A stretch of DNA of 64,000 nucleotides, taken from Arthrobacter beigongshangensis. Its GTDB lineage: Bacteria; Bacillota; Bacilli; Bacillales_A; Planococcaceae. The first letter of the stretch is position 1, and every line of letters begins with the position of its first letter. Position numbers and translations under genes: made by a program. A model generated the notes under the pieces. That model saw only the letters and a list, made by a program, of their open reading frames with translations. It ran no database searches and was not told where the DNA came from. Positions 41,073-49,376 of this stretch are shown here, piece after piece. The stretch lies in assembly GCF_016820585.1 (NCBI RefSeq), contig NZ_JADHDX010000002.1, positions 124,001-188,000 of the forward strand. The letters are read 5' to 3'.

Positions 41073-42827
41073 ATGGCAAAAAGCAGATTGATTGTCGTTG
41101 GCGGCGGTCTTGCAGGCCTAATGGCAGTCATTAAAGCAGCGGAGGAAGGCACACCGGTTGACCTGTTTTCACTTGTCCCGGTTAAACGTTCCCACTCTGT
41201 ATGTGCACAAGGCGGCATTAACGGTGCAGTAAACACGAAAGGGGAAGGTGACTCTCCTGATATCCATCTAGATGATACTGTCTATGGCGGTGACTTCCTC
41301 GCGAACCAACCACCTGTTAAGGCGATGACGGACGCGGCACCAGGAATCATTCATTTATTAGACCGGATGGGCGTTATGTTCAACCGTACACCTGAAGGAT
41401 TATTGGACTTCAGACGTTTCGGGGGTACACTTCACCACCGTACTGCATTCGCGGGTGCAACAACAGGACAACAGCTGTTGTACGCACTAGATGAGCAAGT
41501 GCGTAGCCATGAAGTGGCTGGTCTTGTAACGAAATATGAACACTGGGAATTCCTTGGTGTTGTTCTAGATGAAGACGGCGTTTGTCGTGGTATTAAAGCG
41601 CAAAACCTTAAAACGATGGAAATTAAAGCGTTTAAAGGCGATGCGGTTATTATGGCAACAGGTGGACCTGGAATTATTTTCGGGAAAACAACAAACTCTG
41701 TTATCAATACAGGCTCTGCGGCTTCTATCGTTTATCAACAAGGAGCTTACTACTCAAACGGTGAGTTCATCCAAATTCACCCAACAGCAATCCCAGGGGA
41801 CGATAAACTGCGTCTTATGAGTGAATCTGCACGCGGTGAGGGTGGACGTGTTTGGACATATAAAGATGGTAAGCCTTGGTACTTCCTAGAGGAAAAATAT
41901 CCAGCTTACGGAAACCTCGTACCACGTGACGTTGCGACACGTGAAATTTTTGACGTCTGTGTCAATCAAAAACTAGGTATCAATGGTGAAAACATGGTGT
42001 ACTTGGACCTTTCACACAAGGATCCAAAAGAGCTTGATATTAAGCTTGGTGGAATCATCGAAATCTATGAGAAATTCACAGGTGATGACCCGCGTAAACT
42101 ACCGATGAAAATCTTCCCGGCTGTTCACTATTCAATGGGCGGATTATGGGTTGACTATGATCAAATGACAAACATTCCAGGTCTGTTTGCGGCTGGAGAA
42201 TGTGATTATTCACAGCACGGTGCAAACCGTCTTGGTGCGAACTCGCTTCTTTCGGCAATTTACGGCGGAATGGTTGCAGGACCAAACGCAGTTCATTACA
42301 TGAAAGGCTTGAAGCGTACTGCTGAAGAACTTCCATCGACTATTTTCGATGCAGCAGTTGCAGAAGAGCAACAGAAGTGGGATGACACGCTTAAAATGAA
42401 TGGTACAGAGAACGCTTATGTCCTTCACAAAGAGCTTGGCGAATGGATGACAGATAACGTAACAGTCGTTCGTTATAACGACAAACTGCAACAGACGGAC
42501 GATAAAATCGTAGAACTTCTTGAGCGCTATGAAAACATCAACATGACAGATACGCAACAATGGTCTAACCAGGGTGCGACATTTACGCGTCAGTTGAAAA
42601 ACATGTTGTACTTAGCACGTGTTATTACACTAGGGGCACTGAACCGTGATGAGAGCCGTGGCGCTCACTACAAACCAGATTTCCCGAACCGTGATGACGA
42701 GAAATACATGAAAACAACGATGGCGAAATTCGACGGACAATCTGCTCCAATCTTCCACTATGAAGAGATTGATGTGTCCCTAGTAGCGCCACGTAAACGC
42801 GACTACTCCGCGACGAAAGGAGAATGA
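41073..42827 (+). CDS. sdhA: Succinate dehydrogenase flavoprotein subunit
   Basis: 584 residues. FAD binding starts at LIVVGGGLAGLMAVIKAAEEG. The FAD-linking His region is KRSHSVCAQGGINGAVNTKGEGDS. The active-site and substrate segments FIQIHPTAI, RGEGGRVW and GLFAAGECDYSQHGANRLGANSLL follow. It oxidises succinate to fumarate at the cytoplasmic face and passes electrons to SdhB. GAGGAGTGA lies before the ATG. The usual short sdhC-sdhA gap is widened to about 180 bp by repeat A5. SdhB follows after 5 nt. Confidence 0.98.
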   Translation: MAKSRLIVVGGGLAGLMAVIKAAEEGTPVDLFSLVPVKRSHSVCAQGGINGAVNTKGEGDSPDIHLDDTVYGGDFLANQPPVKAMTDAAPGIIHLLDRMGVMFNRTPEGLLDFRRFGGTLHHRTAFAGATTGQQLLYALDEQVRSHEVAGLVTKYEHWEFLGVVLDEDGVCRGIKAQNLKTMEIKAFKGDAVIMATGGPGIIFGKTTNSVINTGSAASIVYQQGAYYSNGEFIQIHPTAIPGDDKLRLMSESARGEGGRVWTYKDGKPWYFLEEKYPAYGNLVPRDVATREIFDVCVNQKLGINGENMVYLDLSHKDPKELDIKLGGIIEIYEKFTGDDPRKLPMKIFPAVHYSMGGLWVDYDQMTNIPGLFAAGECDYSQHGANRLGANSLLSAIYGGMVAGPNAVHYMKGLKRTAEELPSTIFDAAVAEEQQKWDDTLKMNGTENAYVLHKELGEWMTDNVTVVRYNDKLQQTDDKIVELLERYENINMTDTQQWSNQGATFTRQLKNMLYLARVITLGALNRDESRGAHYKPDFPNRDDEKYMKTTMAKFDGQSAPIFHYEEIDVSLVAPRKRDYSATKGE

Positions 42828-42832
42828 CGTAA

Positions 42833-43612
42833 ATGAGCGAGCAACTAACTGCGACGAAAACAGTAGTATTTAAAGTTCGTCGTCAGGATACAGCTGATTC
42901 TGCTGGATATTGGGAAGAGTTTGAGTTGGAATACAGACCGAATATGAACGTTATTTCTGCTTTAATGGAAATTCGTCGTAACCCGGTCAATAAAGAAGGT
43001 AAAGCAACGACTCCGATTAACTGGGACATGAACTGTCTGGAAGAGGTTTGTGGGGCTTGTTCAATGGTTATCAATGGCCGTCCACGTCAATCGTGTACAG
43101 CACTTGTTGACAAATTGACTCAGCCAATTACACTTGAACCGATGAAGACATTCCCAGTCGTTCGTGACTTGATTGTCGACAGAGAGTTTATGTTTGATTC
43201 TCTGAAGAAAATCAAGGCATGGGTTCCAATTGATGGGACGTATGATCTTGGAGAAGGTCCACGTATGCCTGAGCGTAAGCGCCAATGGGCATATGAACTT
43301 TCTAAATGTATGACTTGCGGTGTTTGTCTAGAGGCGTGTCCAAACGTCAACGACAACACGAATTTCATGGGTCCTGCATTGCTATCACAAGTTCGTTTGT
43401 TCAACACGCATCCAACAGGTGCTATGAATAAAGACGAGCGTCTAGCGGCATTGATGACAGATGGTGGAATTGGTGAATGTGGTAACTCACAAAACTGTGT
43501 AGTCGCTTGTCCAAAAGGCATTCCTTTGACTACATCCATCGCTGCTATGAACCGTGCGACAACTGTACAAATGTTTAAAAACTTCTTCGGAAGTGACCAT
43601 ATGGTAGACTGA
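42833..43612 (+). CDS. sdhB: Succinate dehydrogenase iron-sulfur subunit
   Basis: 259 residues carrying three clusters. The [2Fe-2S] site is CLEEVCGACSMVINGRPRQSC, the [4Fe-4S] CMTCGVCLEACP, and the [3Fe-4S]/[4Fe-4S] partner CGNSQNCVVACPKG. It links the flavin of SdhA to the hemes of SdhC. AAAGGAGAATG precedes the ATG, overlapping the sdhA end. A terminator ends the operon. Confidence 0.98.
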   Translation: MSEQLTATKTVVFKVRRQDTADSAGYWEEFELEYRPNMNVISALMEIRRNPVNKEGKATTPINWDMNCLEEVCGACSMVINGRPRQSCTALVDKLTQPITLEPMKTFPVVRDLIVDREFMFDSLKKIKAWVPIDGTYDLGEGPRMPERKRQWAYELSKCMTCGVCLEACPNVNDNTNFMGPALLSQVRLFNTHPTGAMNKDERLAALMTDGGIGECGNSQNCVVACPKGIPLTTSIAAMNRATTVQMFKNFFGSDHMVD

Positions 43613-43624
43613 TTTTGGTCTTAA

Positions 43625-43659
43625 CTCCGCTTTGGCATTACGCCTGGCGGGGTTTTTTT
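43625..43659 (+). terminator. Terminator of sdhCAB
   Basis: Stem CTCCGC/GCGGGG with a T7 tail. Confidence 0.8.
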
Positions 43660-43718
43660 GTCATTTAAACGAAAAGCAAGCAGTTCTTTATTTGTATATA
43701 GATGTTTGGTAGAATAAA

Positions 43719-43736
43719 AGAATGAACATTCATTCA
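43719..43736. promoter_or_regulatory. FadR-like operator before the thioesterase gene
   Basis: AGAATGAACATTCATTCA matches the FadR consensus at 16 of 18 positions. It starts 3 nt after a -10-like TAGAAT (43710-43715), so it covers the likely transcript start, the same geometry as at fadR. Confidence 0.6.
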
Positions 43737-43760
43737 TTTAACATATTATGCTGTAAGTGA

Positions 43761-43793
43761 AGCGGCGGACACAAATAGGCCGAGGCGTAATTG
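43761..43793 (+). repeat. Family A repeat remnant, A6
   Basis: CGGCGGACACAAAT joined directly to GGCCGAGGCGTAATTGA: the two ends of family A with the middle deleted. It lies just before the ysmA ribosome site. Confidence 0.6.
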
Positions 43794-43814
43794 ATGAGAA
43801 AAGGGGTTTTATTG

Positions 43815-44258
43815 ATGAGAGCAACTTACATAACAGATGCAACAACATGGGCATCGGAATTTACATTTTCTGTACCGGTATCCGTGCGATTCTCGGAAAC
43901 AGACATGTATGGACATTTGAATAACACGGTGGCGTTTGCTTATTTTGAGTATGCGCGAATTGAGTTCTTGAAGAAAGCAGGCTTGATGAATGATTGGTTG
44001 AATCCTGAGGGCGCTACGATACCAGTTGTGGCAGATTTACAATGTGATTATTTACAACAGGTCTTTTTCGATGAAGCACTAGCGATTTATGTTAAAGTAG
44101 CCTCGATTGGTAATAGCTCGATGGATATTCATTATATGGTGAAGAATGCCAAGGATGACATAGTCATCACTGGGCGAGGCTCGATTGTTCAAATTAGTAG
44201 GGAAACAGGGAGAGGTGTTCATTGGACTGATCAAGAGAAGTCGTTGTTCGTTAATTAA
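43815..44258 (+). CDS. ysmA: Acyl-CoA thioesterase, YsmA family
   Basis: 147 residues, hot-dog fold. The 4-hydroxybenzoyl-CoA thioesterase-like signature is VRFSETDMYGHLNNTVAFAYFEYARIEF, with the catalytic Asp in ETDMYGHLNN. It hydrolyses acyl-CoA; chain preference is unknown. The ATG at 43815 follows AAAAGGGG. It keeps the B. subtilis place between sdhB and gerE. The FadR-like box upstream suggests expression with beta-oxidation. Repeat remnant A6 separates the box from the gene. Confidence 0.85.
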   Translation: MRATYITDATTWASEFTFSVPVSVRFSETDMYGHLNNTVAFAYFEYARIEFLKKAGLMNDWLNPEGATIPVVADLQCDYLQQVFFDEALAIYVKVASIGNSSMDIHYMVKNAKDDIVITGRGSIVQISRETGRGVHWTDQEKSLFVN

Positions 44259-44274
44259 ATGATCAAGTAGCCGG

Positions 44275-44304
44275 CACAGCCAACCTTGTCTTCACATATT
44301 TTAG
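44275..44304 (+). promoter_or_regulatory. Sigma-K-type promoter of gerE
   Basis: An AC, 17 nt, then CATATTTTA (CATANNNTA) before gerE. Sigma-K transcription of gerE is established in B. subtilis. Coordinates are good to 1-2 nt. Confidence 0.6.
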
Positions 44305-44331
44305 AGTGAAAGTGGATAGGAGGGGCGCGTC

Positions 44332-44553
44332 TTGACAGAGGAATCAAAAAACCGTTCATTGCTAACGGCAAGGGAACGAGAAATCTTTCATCTGCTCGTT
44401 GACGATCATACGACAAAAGATATCGCGGGACGGCTCGGAATCAGCGAAAAGACTGTTCGGAACCATATTTCGAACACGATTCAAAAGCTAGGCGTTTCCG
44501 GCAGGGCACAAGCCATCGTCGAATTATTGCGACTAGGCGAGTTACAACTGTAA
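44332..44553 (+). CDS. gerE: Spore germination/coat regulator GerE
   Basis: A 73-residue protein that is a stand-alone LuxR-type helix-turn-helix: LLTAREREIFHLLVDDHTTK, DIAGRLGISEKTVRNHISN, then TIQKLGVSGRAQAIVELLRL. It regulates late mother-cell coat genes together with sigma-K. TTG start with AGGAGGGG before it. Length and gene position equal those in B. subtilis. A sigma-K-like promoter is visible upstream. Confidence 0.95.
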   Translation: MTEESKNRSLLTAREREIFHLLVDDHTTKDIAGRLGISEKTVRNHISNTIQKLGVSGRAQAIVELLRLGELQL

Positions 44554-44568
44554 TCCAATCTCACGTAG

Positions 44569-44615
44569 CAGCTGTGTGACCTGTCATTAACAGGCTTTTC
44601 GCAGCTGTTTTTTTT
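44569..44615 (+). terminator. Terminator after gerE
   Basis: Outer stem CAGCTG/CAGCTG and inner CCTGT/ACAGG, then T8. Confidence 0.8.
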
Positions 44616-44652
44616 GTGGTTTCCTTTAAAATCCCTTAACATCGGCTGGGTG

Positions 44653-44795
44653 TTTTATCTTGAATTAGTGGGTCTTTGAACATCCACTGAATGAAATGTA
44701 TAACAAATATCCATCTTAACACCTATAGAGATGGCAGTCTTCTGTAGCTGACGCTTCACTTTCAGTACAAACACATTTGCTGATTCAAGATAAAA
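44653..44795. repeat. Family C element, copy C1 (143 bp, terminal inverted repeats)
   Basis: Ends TTTTATCTTGAAT (44653-44665) and ATTCAAGATAAAA (44783-44795) are perfectly complementary. The shared core CTTCTGTAGCTGACGCTTCR plus CTTTCRGTACAAACACATYT ends near 44778. No ORF. A second copy of equal length is at 55758-55900. Confidence 0.8.
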
Positions 44796-44862
44796 TGTAT
44801 TGCCTTAAACGCGAAAAAGGGCGACAATAGACAAAGTAATCTTTTTCAAGGAGCTGGTTTAG

Positions 44863-45321
44863 TTGACGGAACAAAGCGATTTGCCTAAACACTATTCGAG
44901 TGAAGTGGCGAGTATGGAGAAGGATTTAAGATATATTGCAGCAATTATTAAGCAGCAGGGACGTAGAATTCTTAGTAACTATACAATTACGCCGCCCCAG
45001 TTCATTGCATTACAGTGGTTATTTGAGCACGGCGACATGACCATTGGTGATTTGTCGAACAAAATGTTTTTGGCATTTAGTACGACGACTGATTTAGTAG
45101 ATCGAATGGAAAAAAATAATTTGGTGAAGCGAGTTCGTGATGAACAAGATCGCCGTGTAGTTCGGATTCACTTGTTAAGTGAAGGGGAGCGTGTCATTGA
45201 GGAAGTGATTGATAAGCGCCGCGTTTACTTAGACGAGGTATTGGCAGATTTTGAAGAGGGAGAAGTGAAGGGGTTTTCTAATCTACTTAGAAAATTACAT
45301 CAAGAGATGAAAAAGGATTGA
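44863..45321 (+). CDS. ysmB: MarR family transcriptional regulator (YsmB)
   Basis: 152 residues with the MarR winged helix: ITPPQFIALQWLFEHGDMTIGDLS, then STTTDLVDRMEKNNLVKRVRDEQDRRVVRIHL (recognition helix and wing). Its target is unknown. TTG start following AAGGAGCTGG. It is 9 nt ahead of racE, so the two are likely cotranscribed, as in B. subtilis where ysmB neighbours racE. Confidence 0.92.
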   Translation: MTEQSDLPKHYSSEVASMEKDLRYIAAIIKQQGRRILSNYTITPPQFIALQWLFEHGDMTIGDLSNKMFLAFSTTTDLVDRMEKNNLVKRVRDEQDRRVVRIHLLSEGERVIEEVIDKRRVYLDEVLADFEEGEVKGFSNLLRKLHQEMKKD

Positions 45322-45330
45322 GGGATTTGA

Positions 45331-46125
45331 GTGGAAGCACCCATAGGTGTAATTGATTCGGGTGTCGGCGGATTAACCGTTGTCAAAGAAATGTTGAAAC
45401 GACTACCGAATGAACCTATTGTCTACATAGGTGATGATGCGCGATGTCCATATGGACCGCGGTCAACGCAAGAGGTCCAAGAGTTTACAATGGAAATGGC
45501 TACTGCACTGTCTAAGATGGATATAAAAATGCTTATCATTGCGTGTAATACTGCAACGGCTGTAGCGCTAGATGAAGTTCGTGAGCATTTTCCGTTCCCA
45601 GTTATTGGCGTTATCGTACCAGGTGCCCGAGGTGCAGTAAAGGCGTCAAAAACGGGTAAAATTGCAGTACTTGGAACAGTAGGAACGATCAATAGTCATG
45701 CATACGATGATGCAATCCGTACATTGTTGCCAAATGCGACGATTCATCCGCTTGCGTGTCCTGACTTTGTTCCAATTGTTGAAAGTGGGCTGTATAAGTC
45801 AGAAAATGCGAGTGGCGTTGTGAAGAAAGGGCTTGTGGGGCTTGCGGGGAAGGATTTTGATGTGGCCATTCTAGGGTGTACGCATTATCCGCTCGTGCAG
45901 CACCATATTCAAGCGCATTTACCGAGCAAGGTTCAAATTATTTCATCGGCAGTGGAGACAGTGTTTGATGTTGAGCGTATTTTGTTGTCAAAAAATATCA
46001 CGCGTGATGACAGTAGCAAAGTCGCTCCAATTTTTTATACGACTGGGCAGACGCAGCAGTTTTTGTCGATTGTTGAGGATTGGTTAGCGATTAAAAAGCC
46101 CGATGTTAGACATATTATGTTGTGA
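45331..46125 (+). CDS. racE: Glutamate racemase
   Basis: Makes D-glutamate for peptidoglycan. 264 residues. Two catalytic Cys are in place: IIACNTATAVALD (near 74) and ILGCTHYPLV (near 185), with the acid pair DSGVGGLTV at the start. It is cofactor-independent. GTG start after GGGATTTGA. Cotranscribed with ysmB. In B. subtilis gerM lies between this gene and rph; it is absent here. Confidence 0.96.
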   Translation: MEAPIGVIDSGVGGLTVVKEMLKRLPNEPIVYIGDDARCPYGPRSTQEVQEFTMEMATALSKMDIKMLIIACNTATAVALDEVREHFPFPVIGVIVPGARGAVKASKTGKIAVLGTVGTINSHAYDDAIRTLLPNATIHPLACPDFVPIVESGLYKSENASGVVKKGLVGLAGKDFDVAILGCTHYPLVQHHIQAHLPSKVQIISSAVETVFDVERILLSKNITRDDSSKVAPIFYTTGQTQQFLSIVEDWLAIKKPDVRHIML

Positions 46126-46130
46126 AACAG

Positions 46131-46165
46131 CTCGAAATGCCCGCTATCGGGTATTTCGAGTTTTT
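46131..46165 (+). terminator. Terminator after racE
   Basis: Arms CTCGAAATGCCCG and CGGGTATTTCGAG, loop CTAT, T5. Confidence 0.9.
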
Positions 46166-46224
46166 ACGCATATGAAATAGGTTATGATAAGATGGATACG
46201 CAAAATGAATGGTGGAGGATTTTG

Positions 46225-46983
46225 ATGACGAGACATGATGGGCGAGTGGCTGATATGAACAGGCCAGTACTAATTGAAACAAATTATTTAATGCATCCTG
46301 AGGGATCTGTGTTAATTTCAGTTGGAAATACAAAAGTAATTTGTACGGCGACGATAGAAGAGCGCGTTCCCCATTTTTTACGTGGGAGTGGTAAAGGTTG
46401 GGTGACGGCGGAATATTCCATGCTGCCACGTGCTACTGGACAGCGTACACAGCGTGAGTCTTCAAAAGGTAAGGTCGGTGGGCGTACGATGGAAATTCAA
46501 CGTCTTATTGGGCGTGCACTACGTGCTGTGACTAATTTAGAGGCGCTTGGTGAACGGACGATTTGGATTGACTGTGATGTAATTCAAGCGGATGGAGGAA
46601 CACGTACAGCGTCGATTACAGGTGCATTTGTAGCAATGACGATGGCAGTTGCGAAATTGCATGAAGTGAAAGGATTAGCTGTTTTCCCAATTGCTGATTT
46701 CTTAGCGGCAACGAGTGTCGGGAAGACGACGGAAGGCGAGCTAATACTCGACCTCGATTATGTCGAAGATTCATCGGCTGCCGTTGATATGAATGTTGTG
46801 ATGACTGGTGCAGGTGCGTTTGTGGAGCTGCAAGGAACTGGTGAGGAGTCTACATTCACGCGTGATGAAATGAATGGGCTAGTGACGCTTGCTGAACAAG
46901 GGATACAGCAGTTGTTTACGGTGCAAACAGAAGCGCTTGGTGCGATTGCCGCGTTAATTGGGATAAAAGAGGTGGCTGAATGA
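46225..46983 (+). CDS. rph: Ribonuclease PH
   Basis: A phosphorolytic 3'-5' exonuclease that trims tRNA 3' ends. 252 residues with [38 protein letters not shown] (phosphate-binding region), [15 protein letters not shown], the [19 protein letters not shown] segment and [24 protein letters not shown] precedes the ATG at 46225. Its stop overlaps the rdgB start, so they are coupled, the B. subtilis arrangement. Confidence 0.97.
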   Translation: MTRHDGRVADMNRPVLIETNYLMHPEGSVLISVGNTKVICTATIEERVPHFLRGSGKGWVTAEYSMLPRATGQRTQRESSKGKVGGRTMEIQRLIGRALRAVTNLEALGERTIWIDCDVIQADGGTRTASITGAFVAMTMAVAKLHEVKGLAVFPIADFLAATSVGKTTEGELILDLDYVEDSSAAVDMNVVMTGAGAFVELQGTGEESTFTRDEMNGLVTLAEQGIQQLFTVQTEALGAIAALIGIKEVAE

Positions 46984-47585
46984 TGAAGGAAGTACTCATT
47001 GCAACGAATAATGCTGGGAAAGCAAAAGACTTTGAGGCACTGTTCGGACCATTTGGTGTACACGTATTAACGTTGAATGATTTGGATGAGGCAATTGACG
47101 TTGAAGAAACGGGTGTCACATTTGAAGAAAATGCGATTTTAAAAGCAGAAACGGTTGCTCGCTTGCTTGGCAAAGTCGTCATCGCAGATGATAGTGGACT
47201 TGAAATTGATGCACTGAATGGCGCTCCTGGCGTTTATTCTGCGCGTTATGCGGGTACGGAGAAGAGTGATGATGCCAATATCGATAAAGTGCTTAACGAG
47301 CTTGAGACGGTGCCTACAGACGGTCGTACAGCTCGATTCCGTTGCGTGCTTGCTGTTGCAGGTCCGGGTATTGAAACAGAGACGTTTTCAGGCAGTTGTG
47401 AAGGTTTGATTCATACGGAGCGAAAAGGAACGAATGGTTTTGGCTACGATCCAATCTTTTATGTTCCGCAGCAGGAGCGCATGATGGCTGAATTGTCGCC
47501 TGAAGAGAAGAGCTTGATTTCACATCGCGGGTCTGCGCTAGCGAAGTTGAAAGTGAAGCTACCGCAATTTATGGAGGGTAGGTGA
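46983..47585 (+). CDS. rdgB: XTP/dITP diphosphatase (Ham1/RdgB)
   Basis: Removes non-canonical purine triphosphates (ITP, XTP) from the pool. 200 residues with IATNNAGKAKDFEALF at the start, the acidic core VIADDSGLEIDALNGAPGVYSARYAG, and the C-terminal GTNGFGYDPIFYVP and SHRGSALAK. The ATG at 46983 is favoured over 46980 because AGAGGTGG sits 8 nt before it. It overlaps rph and is followed after 6 nt by the phosphodiesterase gene. Confidence 0.96.
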   Translation: MKEVLIATNNAGKAKDFEALFGPFGVHVLTLNDLDEAIDVEETGVTFEENAILKAETVARLLGKVVIADDSGLEIDALNGAPGVYSARYAGTEKSDDANIDKVLNELETVPTDGRTARFRCVLAVAGPGIETETFSGSCEGLIHTERKGTNGFGYDPIFYVPQQERMMAELSPEEKSLISHRGSALAKLKVKLPQFMEGR

Positions 47586-47591
47586 TCACGA

Positions 47592-48086
47592 ATGAAACTA
47601 GTTGTCATGAGTGATTCGCACGGTGATAGGGAAACGGTGAAAGCCGTTTCTGCATTGCCTGCGGATGCTATTTTTCATTGTGGAGATAGTGAATTGTCAT
47701 TTGACGATCCGGTCTTGCATAACATGTATAGAGTACGTGGTAACTGCGATCGCGATAGACAGTTTTCACCGTCCGTTTTAGTCGATGTACAGGGGAAAAA
47801 GATCTTAGCCGTTCACGGGCATGAGCATGATGTGAGGTCATCATTGATGGGGCTTTATTATAGTGCGAAAGAGCTTGGGGCTGATGTTGTGCTGTTTGGT
47901 CACTCGCATTTGTACGGCGCGGAGATGAAAGATGGGATTTTATTTTTAAATCCGGGAAGCACTGTTCAGCCACGCGGCGGTAAAAAAGCAACGTACGCCG
48001 TTGTAGAATGGGAAGAAACAGTGCGAGTATTATTTAAAAATATGCAGCATGAAACGGTTGATGAAAAAGAAATAAAAAATAGTTAA
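47592..48086 (+). CDS. ysnB: Metallophosphoesterase, YfcE/MJ0936 type (YsnB)
   Basis: 164 residues. The calcineurin-like metal motifs are MSDSHGD at the start, FHCGDSEL (near 30), RGNCDRD (near 48), VHGHEHDV (near 77) and LFGHSHLYGAEMKDGILFLNPGS near 110. It is a phosphodiesterase of unknown natural substrate. GGAGGGTAGG precedes the ATG. Third gene of rph-rdgB-ysnB. The tRNA promoter begins just after its stop. Confidence 0.93.
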   Translation: MKLVVMSDSHGDRETVKAVSALPADAIFHCGDSELSFDDPVLHNMYRVRGNCDRDRQFSPSVLVDVQGKKILAVHGHEHDVRSSLMGLYYSAKELGADVVLFGHSHLYGAEMKDGILFLNPGSTVQPRGGKKATYAVVEWEETVRVLFKNMQHETVDEKEIKNS

Positions 48087-48094
48087 AAATAGCG

Positions 48095-48123
48095 TTGACT
48101 TTTGTTACAATAGAATTTATACT
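48095..48123 (+). promoter_or_regulatory. Promoter of the tRNA-Arg gene
   Basis: TTGACT (48095-48100), a 17-nt spacer and TATACT (48118-48123), giving a start near 48130, about 32 nt before the tRNA. Confidence 0.85.
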
Positions 48124-48161
48124 AAAGCTTGTCCTTAAGGATAGAAAGTCTTTAAGCGCAT

Positions 48162-48235
<74 letters not shown>

Positions 48236-48261
48236 TACAGTAATAAAATAGGGTTCATTTG

Positions 48262-48306
48262 AAAAATACCTGAAACATTGTTAATTCGATGTTTCAGGTA
48301 TTTTTG
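48262..48306 (+). terminator. Terminator of the tRNA gene
   Basis: Arms AAAAATACCTGAAACAT and ATGTTTCAGGTATTTTT, loop of 10. From here to 48593 I see no further gene, only the promoter region of the next operon. Confidence 0.9.
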
Positions 48307-48593
48307 TTTTGTGGAGAAATTTAGTTAGCATTGGTTTGGTTTTGAAAAGTTATTACACAAATTTTACAGATGATTCATACCTTCATTTCCCTGGATGCAG
48401 GTGATTATTTGAAGTCGATTAAAGAAGTAACTTTCTACAAGACTCTACCTGTGTCAAATAGCTTTACTTTTAATCATTTTAAATACTGGGTATTGCAGTA
48501 ATTCTGAGTACAATGAGAATCTGGAAACTTTTACTGAATGATGTTTTTAAGTCTGCGGATAAGGGAATGCAAACAAGGAGGGTGGTGATTTTA

Positions 48594-49376
48594 GTGAAGG
48601 GTCTTATCAAGTGGAATCTTTTGAAAATGCCTGTTGCATCAATCATTTGGTTGGTTACTGCGTGGGCAATGCTCTATGTATCATTCGATAAAGTATCATC
48701 CTACTATTACATTGGTTTTGGATTACTTTCAGTACTGTTTTTCATCGTTACTGATAGAACGGCATTTTTTTACTATGTTACGCTTACTCTAGTGACGGTA
48801 TTCTATTTTCTTTTTCTTGCATTTAAAGATGGATGGGGTCCTTTTGAACAGGCTATTGGTATCGGCTTGCACTTTGCATTTTTATTACATCTCTTTGCAC
48901 TATATAGTCTGTCTAAGTATGTTTACCAGTTTAGGAGTGAAAATCAAATACTAAAGACTCGAATTCTTCAACTAGAAGAATATATTTTACGTGAAGGGAT
49001 ATTAACCAAACGAGAATTTGAAAAACAAACGACATTCATCCTATCAACAATGGCAAGGAGGGAAGAAACAGGTTTTTATATACGCATCGATTTTTCGCAA
49101 ATGAACAGGACTGTTCGCAAGCGTCTACTTCTTACTTTGGCTGATATATTATATTCCGTCTTGCGTAAAAACTTCGACTTGGTTGGGCAGTATGATGATA
49201 AAACACTTGTTGTGTTACTGCAAAATACAGACGAGCATGGGTATGAAATAGCTAAGGGACGCTTATTGAAAATAGTGTATGACCAGTTGGAGGAAGGGGT
49301 CATCGAAAAAGTTAAGTGGTCGATATATAAGATTGATGGCCAAAAGCGGTTGGACGAACTGGAGGTGTTAGAATGA
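48594..49376 (+). CDS. Membrane protein with degenerate GGDEF domain (YdaK-like c-di-GMP receptor candidate)
   Basis: 260 residues. Residues 1-115 hold about four transmembrane segments, then a short coiled coil (SENQILKTRILQLEEYI). A GGDEF-like fold follows in which the motif is DDKTL (within VGQYDDKTLVVLL), so cyclase activity is not expected. The inhibitory-site Arg is replaced by Lys (KNFD), five residues upstream. B. subtilis YdaK, a degenerate GGDEF protein beside the YdaM glycosyltransferase, has the same context. The GTG at 48594 follows AAGGAGGGTGGTGAT. Its stop overlaps the next start. c-di-GMP binding is plausible but needs testing because of the Lys. Confidence 0.72.
   Translation: MKGLIKWNLLKMPVASIIWLVTAWAMLYVSFDKVSSYYYIGFGLLSVLFFIVTDRTAFFYYVTLTLVTVFYFLFLAFKDGWGPFEQAIGIGLHFAFLLHLFALYSLSKYVYQFRSENQILKTRILQLEEYILREGILTKREFEKQTTFILSTMARREETGFYIRIDFSQMNRTVRKRLLLTLADILYSVLRKNFDLVGQYDDKTLVVLLQNTDEHGYEIAKGRLLKIVYDQLEEGVIEKVKWSIYKIDGQKRLDELEVLE

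Noticed and set aside
44653..44795. Reading family C as an insertion sequence or MITE with a known transposase
   Set aside because: No transposase ORF, no clear target duplication, and terminal repeats differ between copies, so I list it only as a repeat.
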